From Pigoraptor vietnamica (taxonomy: Eukaryota > Opisthokonta > Filasterea), in the NCBI GenBank assembly GCA_943704525.1, contig CALSCQ010002223.1, forward strand, positions 1 to 30,000: 30,000 bases of DNA, written 5' to 3'. The position numbers and the translations under genes are program-made. Of the stretch, positions 1 through 9,682 are shown piece by piece. Below the pieces are notes generated by a model. It was not told the DNA's origin. It did not search any database and worked only from the letters and a program-made list of their open reading frames with translations. Position 1 is the first letter of the stretch. Every line of letters begins with the position of its first letter.

Positions 1-69
1 CCCACACACAAACACACAATTTTGCGATTCTTCGCTTGGGTTTACTCCGTTTGCGTAAATAGCATGCAG

Positions 70-814
70 GTCTGCAGAGAAGGGAGCAGCTGCTGTTGCG
101 GCTATTAGAGAGGCGCATCCTCAATCGCAAGGTGCGTACGGAAAAGAACGCGTGCGTGCGTGCGTATGTTCTGCTCCAACACGCACTGGCTCGCAGTGGA
201 ATGTGCGTCGCTGGACACATCGTCTCTGTCGTCCGTGCGCACATTCTGCGAGTGGTTTCTTTCGCGCCACACGCGCCTGAACCTCCTCGTCAACAACGCG
301 GGCGTCATGCTCGTCCCCTTTGCGCTCACGTCGGACGGCATCGAACTGCACATGGCCACAAACCACGTGGGCCACTTTGCCCTCACTAATGCGCTGCTGC
401 CGTGCCTGCAAAGGTGTGTGACTGTTTGTGTGTTGTGCGTGTTGTGTGTGCATGTGTTATTTGCGTGTGTGAGTGCACTGTTGCTCCATAAGACGCGTAA
501 AACAGGCTCGCACACCTGGCTGCCTGTGCCGGTGGACTGTGTTCGTCGCACATCTTCCTCGCGACCATTAGCTCGAATGAGTCCGAGTTTAAGCCATGCA
601 TGTAACGCAGTAATGTAGTTGAGTCCCTTTGTGAGTCGGCGTAACAAGAGTGCCCTCCCCCCCTCCCCCCCCCCCCCTTTTTCTCCCGCGCAGATCTTCA
701 AAGCCGGGTTGTCGCTCGCGCGTCGTCATCGTCGCTTCGGAAGCCCATCGCCGTGGCACAATCGATACAAGCGACATGGCGTCGCGGTGCGTGTTATGTG
801 TGTGCGATACGCGC

Positions 815-855
<41 letters not shown>

Positions 856-1741
856 TGTGTACATTGTTACATAGCGCAGCCGCTGAGCTTGACCGGCCCT
901 GGTTAGTGTACCTTCAGCCATTGTTCGACATTACGTGAGCATGTTTCACAGTCTGTGCGAGAGGGATGGTTTGTGTCGCTCCGTGTGCTCGCGGGCTTGC
1001 GTGACAGGGTGTGCGCCTTCGAATGCCCTGACCCCTCCCTCCGCAGACACAATTACAACCCATACGGCGCATATGCCCGTAGCAAGCTCGCGAACGTCAT
1101 GCACGGCCTCGCACTTGCAGCACGCGCAAAGTCGCTCGGTGCGCCCGACGTCGACGTCGTGTCCGTACATCCCGGAATTGTATTCAGCGGACTGTATAGG
1201 TGCGGCGCCAACTTAAAGTAACAGTTTGTGCATTGCCTCTGTGCGCTGTAACTGCTTGCCCTTTCTGCAATGTGCGAAGGCGCGCGAGTGTTGTTTGGTG
1301 TATGTTGTGTTTATCACTGTCTTGCGATATCTCGGGTTTGACCGACACACACCCTTCTTGTAGGCACCTTTGGTGGCCTCTCGAGCGCGTGTACAACGCC
1401 GTTGCGCCGTGGGTTTTGATGGTGGGTCACTGCGCGCAAGGACAAGTCCCTAAGACACTCCTCAGTAGATTAAGACGTATAGGAAGCCTCAGACGACGCC
1501 GACATTCAATTGACTGCTCACATTGAGGCGGATATTTGGCTAATCGCCTCTGTCGCTCCGACAGACGTGCGAGGATGGTGGGGGTACCATCGTGCATGCG
1601 GCCCTCGCGTCCCCCTCGAGGGCCGGCGCGTACTTTAACTGTTTTTCGGAAGAGGTTCCCTCTCCAGAAGCAGAGTCGAAAGATGCACAGGACGCGCTGT
1701 GGTCGTGGAGCGAGGCCGTAATTGCAAGTGCCACGCGATAA
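70..1741 (+). CDS. Short-chain dehydrogenase/reductase, retinol-dehydrogenase/WWOX-like (5' partial)
   Basis: Exons 70-131, 197-413, 694-786, 1047-1199, 1364-1421 and 1565-1741 join in one frame and give about 252 residues up to a TAA stop. At least one further exon lies left of the window, because the exon at 70 starts in the middle of a codon behind a CAG acceptor. Motifs seen in order are the structural NNAG (in LVNNAGVM), an NHVGHF block, the beta-strand VVIVASEAHR that carries the catalytic Ser, the active-site YARSK (YxxxK) and the HPG loop. The C-terminal GAYF...LWSWSE segment is typical of the retinol dehydrogenase/WWOX branch. The Gly-rich NAD(P)-binding motif (TGxxxGIG) is off-window. 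The protein is expected to be an NAD(P)-dependent oxidoreductase; the substrate cannot be read from sequence. Donors are GTGCGT, GTGTGT, GTGCGT, GTGCGG and GTGGGT. The gene is convergent with the F-box/Sel1 gene. The family call is firm; the exact donor at 787 is less so. Confidence 0.9.
817..852 (+). repeat. (GT)n microsatellite in SDR intron
   Basis: About 18 uninterrupted GT units lie in the intron between the third and fourth visible SDR exons, shortly after the GTGCGT donor. A C/T-rich tract (about 653-684) precedes the acceptor of the previous intron. Confidence 0.9.
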
Positions 1742-1921
1742 ATGTGAGGCGCCTTTAGCCTCGTTGTATCTTGCATCGGCGACGCTATTGTGTGCTTGAC
1801 GCACACACTCAGCCAACTAGCCACTCACCCACAGAGACTAAACCAACGCAAAGTTCTGACGGCGGCCAGACTTCAAACCTGACGCTGTGTGTCTCAACTG
1901 CGCAAGTGTACCACTACTCAT

Positions 1922-1927
1922 AATAAA
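1922..1927 (+). promoter_or_regulatory. Candidate polyadenylation signal AATAAA for the SDR gene
   Basis: A canonical AATAAA hexamer lies 181 nt beyond the SDR stop codon and before the end of the convergent F-box gene. Its position and strand fit a 3' UTR end, but a hexamer can occur by chance. Confidence 0.4.
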
Positions 1928-1978
1928 TAGAATGGCATTTTGTGTGCGAATTGGCGCATTCATTCCGACTCTCTTCAT

Positions 1979-2896
1979 TCAGAGCCCCTTTCGCCTTTGC
2001 TCGTCGCTTTTCTTCTTCAGCCACTCAATCGCACGCCAACTCCCCTCGTCCACTGCCGCACTCCGTATCAACGCAACAGCCCTCGCCTCGTCACGTGACA
2101 CCCCACGGCCACTGTAGAGAGCATCGCCGAGCTCATACATTGCCCCAAAGTGGCCCATCGCAGCCGCCCTCTCCCACTGCGCAACAGCCGCCGGTACGTC
2201 ACGTGCCACGCCGAGACCGTTGCACAGGCAACTGCAGATAAAGACCATCCCCGTCGCACACCCGCCGTTCGCAGAAGACGCAAGGAGCGAGTGTGCCTTG
2301 TCGTAGTCTAGCCGGCTCGAAAAGTTAAAAAGGTAGCAAACGCCCATCTCAAACGCACGCACAGGGTCGTCCTCGTCGTCGCCGTTGCAGACGAGGTGAG
2401 CACTCGCAGCCGCGTTGTTTGGCGAAGTCAAAAACACTGAGCCGCCCCATTCGACAACATGAAGCGCGAAGAGCGACAAGTGGGCGCGCGCCTTCTCCAC
2501 TTCCGTCGCACGTTCGTCCGCAAGCGCCTCTTCGAAGAGAGTCCGCGCGCGCTTGAATTCAAACGGCGCAAAGTGAAACGCCCTAATGGCGCACTCAAAC
2601 GTTCGCAGCACGAGTTTTCCCGCGGGAATGAACGAATTCACCTCCGCGCGAAAGGCGGCGTCCTCAAAGTACTTGCGAGTGCACGGCAACGACAGGCGGT
2701 ACACGCGCTCGTGGCGAAGGAGGCGAAAGAGTCGACCGCACGTCCTGGCCAGCGCGCCCTTCTCGCCATTCGTCAGATAGGGCAGCATGTGGACGACAAT
2801 CAACTCCGGTGCAAGCATGTCGAGGTTCGGCGGAGTGATCGAGAGCGAATCGAGTGGCGGCGCACCCATTGCGCGAGGGAAAGCGCTGTCGCACAT
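1979..2896 (-). CDS. F-box and Sel1-repeat protein, single exon
   Basis: An uninterrupted ATG-to-TGA frame of 305 residues. An F-box-like segment sits at about residues 27-70 (LAPELIVVHMLPYL followed by LARTCGRLFRLL). The C-terminal half (about 185-290) holds Sel1-type (TPR-like) helical repeats, for example CNGLGVARDVPAAVAQWERAA and YSGRGVSRDEARAVALIRSA, whose GxGVxxD...A turns are diagnostic. F-box proteins usually recruit substrates to SCF ubiquitin ligases and Sel1 repeats bind protein partners, so a substrate-adaptor role is inferred. A second in-frame Met (residue 10) is an alternative start. It is the only complete gene here with no intron, while its neighbours average several each, so retroposition or transfer is possible. 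It diverges from the glutaredoxin-like gene and converges with the SDR gene. The Sel1 call is good; the F-box is moderate. Confidence 0.82.
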   Translation of the reverse strand: MCDSAFPRAMGAPPLDSLSITPPNLDMLAPELIVVHMLPYLTNGEKGALARTCGRLFRLLRHERVYRLSLPCTRKYFEDAAFRAEVNSFIPAGKLVLRTFECAIRAFHFAPFEFKRARTLFEEALADERATEVEKARAHLSLFALHVVEWGGSVFLTSPNNAAASAHLVCNGDDEDDPVRAFEMGVCYLFNFSSRLDYDKAHSLLASSANGGCATGMVFICSCLCNGLGVARDVPAAVAQWERAAAMGHFGAMYELGDALYSGRGVSRDEARAVALIRSAAVDEGSWRAIEWLKKKSDEQRRKGL

Positions 2897-3837
2897 GGCC
2901 GGGATAAGCGCAGCGAATGGCCACCGAAGAAGAGCGAAGTTGTTGTGTTAAGCGCAAAACTGCGAAGGTCATACGCGTCAATGGTTGGAAGCACAGCAGG
3001 CCACGTGTAAGGCTGTGCTCTGTATCCCACTGCGCAGTGGCTTGTGCACAGCAGTTCGACAAGAGCGACGCACCACAGCATGCAGCAAGTGCGTAGAAAG
3101 TACGACGAAGGTGAGCGCACGTGCCACGCGCAAGCCCAGCACCAAACAGTCACATGCAGCACACACTCTCACAAACGCGCCGTCAAAAAGGTCGCATGGA
3201 CTCACACACAATCGGCTGCGCGCGCGCGAAAACTGAGGCGCACGACACACTTAAAAGCCCACTACACACGGCATATAGACACAAGCGAACGCATAAGCGC
3301 AGTCACATGTTGCACACAGCACGCACGCACGCGACCACACAATATCCATCACACGCGTTGATGTTCCCGCGCGCGCAAACACTGGCACATACGATGCACG
3401 CACCTCGCACAGGGCTCTCAGCCGAGCGACTTTGCGACAACAGTGTAGTGTTAACGGAGACGGTAACCGAGTCACTGAACACTGAGCAGGGGGCGATGGG
3501 ACACGTGAGTATATAAACACGATGCGGAAGAAAGACTGCACATGCTCACCAGCAACATCAACGCACACACGTGCCATGGCACCAACGTAAGACGCATGAG
3601 ACGAACCGCAACCGCACGCCCCTCTCTCCTCTCCCTCGCGCCCCCTTTTTTCTCACCTCTCTCAAATGGCACTTTGCACTCGCCGGATCACCACGTGCAT
3701 CGTCTCAAAGCGGGAAAAAAAAACGGGTTGTGCAACTGTTACGTCGCCTCAGCCCCGGATGACTTTGCTGTTAATGCGTCGTGGCCAAGAGGTTGCACGA
3801 TCTTGACGCCTCTTCAACGCTTCCGACTTTAAAAAAA
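2897..3837. other. Divergent intergenic region between F-box/Sel1 and glutaredoxin-like genes
   Basis: About 940 nt without a convincing gene. The sequence is rich in CA/GC dinucleotides. The only recognisable elements are the E-box plus TATA-like site near 3502-3517 and a short A-run (3829-3837) just before the glutaredoxin ATG. Short open frames here lack coding character. Confidence 0.7.
3502..3517 (+). promoter_or_regulatory. E-box (CACGTG) followed by TATATAAA
   Basis: CACGTG at 3502-3507 is followed two bases later by TATATAAA at 3510-3517, oriented toward the glutaredoxin-like gene, whose ATG is 320 nt downstream. If used, it implies a leader of roughly 290 nt. The arrangement is promoter-like but there is no transcript evidence. 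Confidence 0.45.
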
Positions 3838-4566
3838 ATGAGCGTTTCAGGAGCTGCGAGACGCCTTCTCCCCCGTCTCACTCTCTACGGAAAGGTGTGT
3901 GTGTGTGCGCGTGTGTGTGTTGGTCGAGAGGGCAGTGCACACTCTGGAGAGGCGTAATGCTCACCAGTTGACTGACTCGTGCGACGCAGCGCGGACAGTG
4001 CTCACTTTGCGACGAGGCAAAGGAAGTCTTGGAGAAAGTGCGAGCGAAGGTGTGCCAAGGCGCCTCGCGTGCGCGCGTTGAAGTATGGGTGTCCTTTGTT
4101 TGGTTTTGCTCTAAGAGGGCGGTGTGGTGCTTGCATCATGCAATGTGCGAGTTCTCTTTCGCTCCCCGGATTCATAATGAGGAAGAAGATGGTGTTATGT
4201 GCGTGCATGCACACGAAACATGAGAGAGAGGGTGTGTTGTGTATGCACACGAAACACGAGATACAAAGGGCGCTTACGAGGGGAGAGAGGGTGTTGTGCG
4301 AGCGCTTGTATAGCGTGTTCGGAAGTCCTTCTTTCGTTCGCACACCGCGCCATTTCGTCATCCCCCCTCTCCCCACACAGGTTGAGTTTGAGCTTGAAGA
4401 GGTCGACATCACGACGGCTGGCAACGAGCGCTTCCACGAGGCCTACAAGTACGACATTCCCGTCCTTCACTTGGATGGCAAGATGCTCATGAAGCACAGG
4501 GTCAACGAGGGCATTCTCGAGCACCAGCTGCGGCTGTGGGGCGAAAAGCACGCGGGACAGCGTTGA
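3838..4566 (+). CDS. Glutaredoxin-like thioredoxin-fold protein (C5orf63/YDR286C, DUF836 type)
   Basis: Exons 3838-3894, 3990-4049 and 4381-4566, all phase 0, encode exactly 100 residues, the usual size of this family. The fold starts with LTLYGKRGQCSLC, where the first beta strand runs into a CSLC (CxxC) redox motif at the exon 1/2 junction. EAKEVLEKVRAK forms helix 1, ELEEVDITT is the second strand, and YDIPVLHLDGK carries the cis-proline (IPV) and the next strands. The first 18 residues are Arg-rich and could be a short mitochondrial presequence. The expected role is a small dithiol oxidoreductase; its physiological partner is unknown even for the human and yeast homologues. Both introns start GTGTG. 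The second contains an imperfect duplication around ATGCACACGAAACA (4207 and 4245). The gene converges with the peptidase gene, leaving 285 nt between stops. Confidence 0.9.
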
Positions 4567-4851
4567 AAAAGCGTGTCGAATCGCACAGTTCTTCTCGACG
4601 GATACACGCTCCACGCGCACGCGTGAGTGGCTATCATGTGGAGAGGAAATGGTCAACCGCACGCGGCGAAAGGCGGCGAGCAAGGCGTGCCGTTCGGGCC
4701 ACGATTCACGATACCGTACCAACAGCGCGCACGGCCAACTTTATGCTAAATGTACCGAAACGCGGGATTCCGATGCATATAACTTTGTATTGTACAACCG
4801 TTTGCGCAGCGCAACATGCGCAGCAGCACGGCCGCGTGCGCCCGCGTGCGC

Positions 4852-7098
4852 TTAGGCAGCGAGGGCAGCAGCCTTGAGCTTCGAGTAGTTGGGCGTGCCG
4901 AGGCCAGTGACGGGGTCCCAGCCGGCGGCCGCGTTGAAGCCGTACTGCTCGCCGTTGTCGTTGCGGCCCTGGGTAATGTCCTGCAGTGGATGAAGGGCGG
5001 AAGGGTTAGGATGCGGAGCCAACGAGCATGACGAGCGCTCAAGAGCAAAGGCCGAAGAGGGGCATGGGCACTGTGGTTAATTCGAAACGAGTGCATGTGA
5101 GACACTCACGTTGAACGCCTGGGGGTTCTGGTAGAGGAAGGGGTTGAGGAAGCCGAGCTGCAGAGACAGAGAGAGAGGACAGGGTCAGCTGGATTGTCAA
5201 ACAATAACAGAAGGCACGGCACTCTAATTAGCACACAAATGCCATGCGATGTCACTCACCGGGCCCTTGCCCTTCTGCATGCGGAGGTCGTTCAGGAGGC
5301 CAATAATGCCGGCAAACACGGGCGCAGACGCCGACGTGCCCGAAACCTGCGACGACGACGACGGGATGAGAGTCAGATACTCGCCACACACGCGACAGCA
5401 AGACACGACACATGACAAATTGCTTGCACGCACCAGCTGGACGTTGCCATCCTCGATGATGGCATAGTTGACGCCCTGAGCCGAGACATCGGGGAAGCCA
5501 CGGCCGTTGGCATCGTAGTACGTCGCGGGGGGGAGGGTGCTCTTCTGCGCAGCAAAGTACGCCGACACGGCCGAGTTCTGGTACGACGCCGACGCGGAGC
5601 GGGCGAAGTAGTTCGAAAGCGAGAAGCCGCCGCCGGACCAGTTCACGCCCTGCTTCTCAGCGCCGCCATCGAGCTGCGTGGCACCGACGGCCGTAACCTG
5701 CACGCGAAATTTCATGGCGCAATGTTAGAATTGGGTCGTAAGCTGTAACAAGTCGACGGCGGTATACGTAACAGTACGCCGATTCAACTCACCGAAGGCA
5801 GGCAGGCGGGGAACGAGGGGTGGAAGCGGGAGGTGCCGCCCGTGCGCGAGTAGACGCCAGAGTCGCCGCTGGCAAAGATGATGCTCACGCCGAGAAGGCC
5901 GAGCTTCTGGAACTCCTTGTCGAGGCGCTGGGCGTAGTCGGCGGTGACCTCCGAGAGGTCCTCACCGTACGAGACGGACCAGACAAGGGGCGCTGCGTGG
6001 GTGGGAGTACGCACGTGAGTAAACAATGCGTCTTAGGTGTGAACACATACGCACACACGCACAGAACGCACAACAGACGGCCGCAAACACCCACAGTTGT
6101 TCGTGGCCTCGACGGCGGTGATCCAGCCGATAAGGTCGAAGTCGAAGCCGCCGACGAGCCAGTAGTCCGTCGCGACGCCCTGGCCGCCCACAAGAATGTA
6201 CTGGATGTCGAGGTTGCCCTCAATCTGCGCGGATCCCTGGCCAGAGCCCGTCACCTTGCGCACCGTCTGCGAGGGGATGTTGTTCGTCGACTCGAACTTG
6301 GCGAGGTCGCTGGCAGAGTACGACTGGTACTGCGCGCGGAGTAGGGTTGGGTTTAGAGACGTGGTCAACAATAACAATAACAACACACACACACACACGC
6401 ACGCACACACACAGATTGTGTAAAGTACGCACCTGGAACTCAGCAAGGGCCTGCGACGAGTTCGTCTTGCCGCTGGCAATGTCCGTGATGCCGTAGAGCT
6501 TGCGGAGGAACGCGGGCGTGATGTTGGGCTCGGCGCTGAAGACGTTGTGTTCGCGGATGTCGCGGACGATGGGGAAGTTGTTGAGGCCAGCGACAAAGTC
6601 AACCGAGTCGCGCACGGACGTCGGGAGGAGGGGCTGCTGCGTGGCGCGGAGGATCTGGATACCCTTCTCGCTGTGCGTGTAGACGTGGATCGAGACGCCA
6701 AGGAGCTGCTCGGCCGTGGCGGCGTCCGTCGAGAGCCGGATGAAGTCGTTGTTGCCTGCGAGCTCAATCTTGCTCGCGTCGACGTTCGAGGCGATCAGCC
6801 AGTTCTGCACGGCGGCGACGTCCTCGGGGGCCGAGGCAACGAGCGCCGTGAGCTCTTCGCGCGTGAGGAACTTGCCGTAGTCTGCGTGGCGGGGATCGCT
6901 GACGGCCTGGAAGCGCTCCGTGATCACATCGCTGTTGCGCTGCTTGAGCGCGAACGTGAGGGTGACGGGCTCGGCGCCCTCGGCACGCTCACCGATAAGC
7001 CACTCGCCGCGCGACGTGCCGACGACCGCGGGGGCCGACAGGCACGCGAGGGGGAGGGCGAAGGCCAGCGCGACCGCAATGATGTGCAGCCGCTGCAT
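4852..7098 (-). CDS. TPP1: Sedolisin (S53) tripeptidyl-peptidase, TPP1/CLN2-like
   Basis: Seven exons (7098-6433, 6329-6095, 5992-5793, 5697-5434, 5346-5260, 5157-5110, 4980-4852) join in frame to 542 residues, close to human TPP1 (563). A signal peptide (about 1-21, hydrophobic core IIAVALAFALPLACL) precedes an S53 activation domain (about 25-190) and the catalytic domain. The Ser-Glu-Asp machinery is intact: E259 and D263 in IEGNLDIQY, D344 in FASGDSG (oxyanion hole) and S460 in SGTSASAPVFAG. The Ca-site Asp residues appear in FNDITQG and GWDPVTGLG near the C-terminus. It should be a lysosomal or secreted acid peptidase made as a zymogen and removing N-terminal tripeptides; a kumamolisin-like endopeptidase activity is the alternative. 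Intron phases are 0,1,0,0,0,0. The upstream region has a TATA box about 140 nt before the ATG. Third codon positions are strongly G/C, suggesting high expression. Confidence 0.94.
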
Positions 7099-7238
7099 GG
7101 TTCGCGGTGTGTCTTTCCTTGAGGGGATGTTCCAAGGAGGGAAGACGATGCTTGATCGCCTTTTCGAGCCCTTGAGGGTTTCAGGGGCTTGCTTGACTTT
7201 TGTTGCGATTGAAAAAGAATGCGATCGATGGCGATGGG

Positions 7239-7246
7239 CTTATATA
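7239..7246 (-). promoter_or_regulatory. TATA box (TATATAAG) of the TPP1-like gene
   Basis: On the minus strand TATATAAG lies about 140 nt upstream of the peptidase ATG, giving a plausible leader of about 110 nt. A GT tract and CCAAT boxes lie further upstream. Confidence 0.55.
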
Positions 7247-7332
7247 GACGCCGTTTGCGCGCCAAGGAAAAAGCGTAGGCGAGTCACAAGGTGTGCGGAG
7301 AAACGCGCGATACAGCGGCATAGGGGGGGCTG

Positions 7333-7454
<122 letters not shown>

Positions 7455-7463
7455 GTGTGTGTG

Positions 7464-8385
7464 CCAGCGCACGAGTTGTCCCAAGGGGTTACGTAAAAGC
7501 CATCAGTAGCCAATCAGCGCACAGAGAAAAAACGCCACCGCCAATCAGATTGCGGGCTTGCGGTTACCCGGGCAGCCGAACGGACAGTCCCATACACACA
7601 CGCACACACGCACACACACACGCACACACACGCAAGGTGCCATGGCAAGACAGACAGCCAATGAAAACCGTGCGCGCACTGCCGCTATTTCCGCCCACCG
7701 TGTCAGCTGAGCATGCGCCGCTCCACTCGCTGTTTCGTGCCTTCTCTGACGCTCGCGGACGCACAATGCCGCTATCAGTAGCACAATTTTCCATGAAGGG
7801 GTGCCTATTGCATAAGATGTTCGTGGCTTGAACTGCCCTCGAGGTTCGCTCACGTGCCAAAGGACTACCATGGCCTATTATGCGCGAGCCCATTGGTGTT
7901 GTTGTTTCTGCGGGTAACCGTCGGTTGCCTTGTGGATATCACATCCGCGGGACGCCGGATGTGGTCCAGGCATCGAGTGGCCGCCAGTTGTCGCACTCCG
8001 AACAAATGAGGACTTGGAGGTCCCTGACGCAGACTTGGGTGTTATGCCGCGGGTGTTAGCGGAAACCGCGTTGTTGGCCAATCAAGTCCCTGACGCAGAC
8101 TTGGGTGTTATGCCGCGGGTGTTAGCGGAACGCGTTGTTGGCCAATCAAGATAAAGCAGGCACTGGCAATACTGATAGCGTAAAGTATATTTTTTTTTGC
8201 CTTGCAAAGTTTCAATTGCGGAAAGTGCAGCCGCACGCACGCACGCACGCGCGCACACGAAAAGAAGCGACGACGCGAGCACGCAACGCATCCGAGTAAC
8301 GTGAGACGAGAAGAGAAATTTGGAGGACTACACGCAGCCATACGACACGCGGTGATGGTCGCCACGACGACGGCGCACCCACACA
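7464..8385. other. Spacer between TPP1-like and SAM-PH-SH3 genes, CCAAT-rich
   Basis: About 920 nt with no supported gene. CCAAT occurs at 7510-7514, 7541-7545, 7658-7662, 8078-8082 and 8142-8146, and ATTGG at 7892-7896. There is a short CA-rich stretch near 7597-7634, an 8-bp inverted repeat (CACATCCG at 7940-7947 with CGGATGTG at 7956-7963) and a 66-nt tandem duplication at 8020-8149. This region holds the distal promoter of the peptidase and the 3' flank of the SAM-PH-SH3 gene. Confidence 0.65.
8020..8149. repeat. Two-copy 66/64-nt tandem duplication, each ending in a CCAAT box
   Basis: Copy 1 (8020-8085) and copy 2 (8086-8149) begin GTCCCTGACGCAGACTTGGG and end GGCCAATCAA. They are identical except for a 2-nt deletion in copy 2. 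The near identity suggests a recent duplication. Confidence 0.93.
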
Positions 8386-9635
8386 TCACGCCGCGTCCGA
8401 GACAAAGCACTTTGGCACGAGGCCCACGCGGTCGTCCATGCGGCAGAGGTACCAGTCCGCGTCCACGACGGCGACTGCGGTGAGCGATTGCCCCTTGTCG
8501 AACGACAGTTCGTCCTCCTCTTCCCCAGTGTGCGGGCACAGCGTCACAACGGCCTTCGGAACGGGCGCCGAATCGCTCGACGTGCGTCCCCGCGGTTGCG
8601 CCCACGGGTTGTTGCGATCGCTCGCGGGATCCTCCGGCACTGTGATCGGTACAAAATCACTCCCAATCGACGCGATGAGCGCCTCGACGTCGGCGACTAT
8701 CGACTCGACCGTGTCGCGCGAGTCGTTCGAGCCAGAGTGGGGCCGCTGCAGCCGCCTCTCGAGGACGGTCGCGAGCGAAGACTGCGGCGGGCCGAGCGCC
8801 GGGTCACGCGCCTCCATGGGTACAGTTGCCGGCACGACCGAAGTGGCCTCGAGCGCCGCGTCGGCCGCCGGTTTCGCGACGTCGGTGCTGGCGAGGAGCT
8901 TGTTGAGGACCTTCGTGACGCTGTCCGGCGCGGCCTGCTCCGCGAGCGCGTTTTGCGTGTTGAGGAGGGTCAGTTGGCGGTAGTGCTCGCGCTCGTCGGG
9001 GAGGGGTTCGTCGAGTGTCGTGCAGCAGGCGATGATGGCCGTCCACGTGTTGTATTCGTCCTGCGATTAGGAGCGCGCGTTGAGGAACAGTCAGGCACGC
9101 AAACAATTGTGCCAGCAGACAACGGAATGTGTCTGCGTACGAACACTCACGATGCACCAACACACAATACAGAGACCCTCCAAAATGGGGAACGCACAAT
9201 GACACATACACGCGAATCGCACAGCTCTTGCCGCTGCACTAGGGAGTATGCGCACGATACAAGGCCCAACACCACTCTACAAGGCCCAGCACCCACTCTA
9301 CAAGGCCCTCAACACATAACAATCGCACAGCTCTTGCCGCTGCACTAGGGAGTATGCACGATACAAGGCCTCTACAAGGCCCAGCGCCCACTCTACAAGG
9401 CCCTCCACACATAACAATCGCACAGCTCTTGCCAAATGTTACGCACCTGGTTCTCCGTGTGGAAGCGATACGTTCGACTGCCTGCGCGGTCGACCTTGAA
9501 CCCGAATTTCTTGTCGGGCGTCGCATTGATGGTGTAGCCCGGCAGCGGAATCTTGCCCAGGGCCACGGCATCCTGCGAGTGCGTGGAGAGTGTGAGACAT
9601 GGGTCACGCACGCTGCAAGCATGCACACACGAGCA

Positions 9636-9682
<47 letters not shown>

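Noticed and set aside
1422-1526. Read-through of the SDR gene past the exon ending at 1421
   Set aside because: The continuing frame (VGHCAQGQ...) loses family similarity. Splicing 1421 to 1565 restores the conserved C-terminal GAYF...LWSWSE segment and the correct length.
3542-3832. ATG-initiated 96-codon frame ahead of the glutaredoxin-like gene
   Set aside because: No domain, no splice support, and composition like the surrounding spacer. It could at most be an upstream ORF in a long leader.
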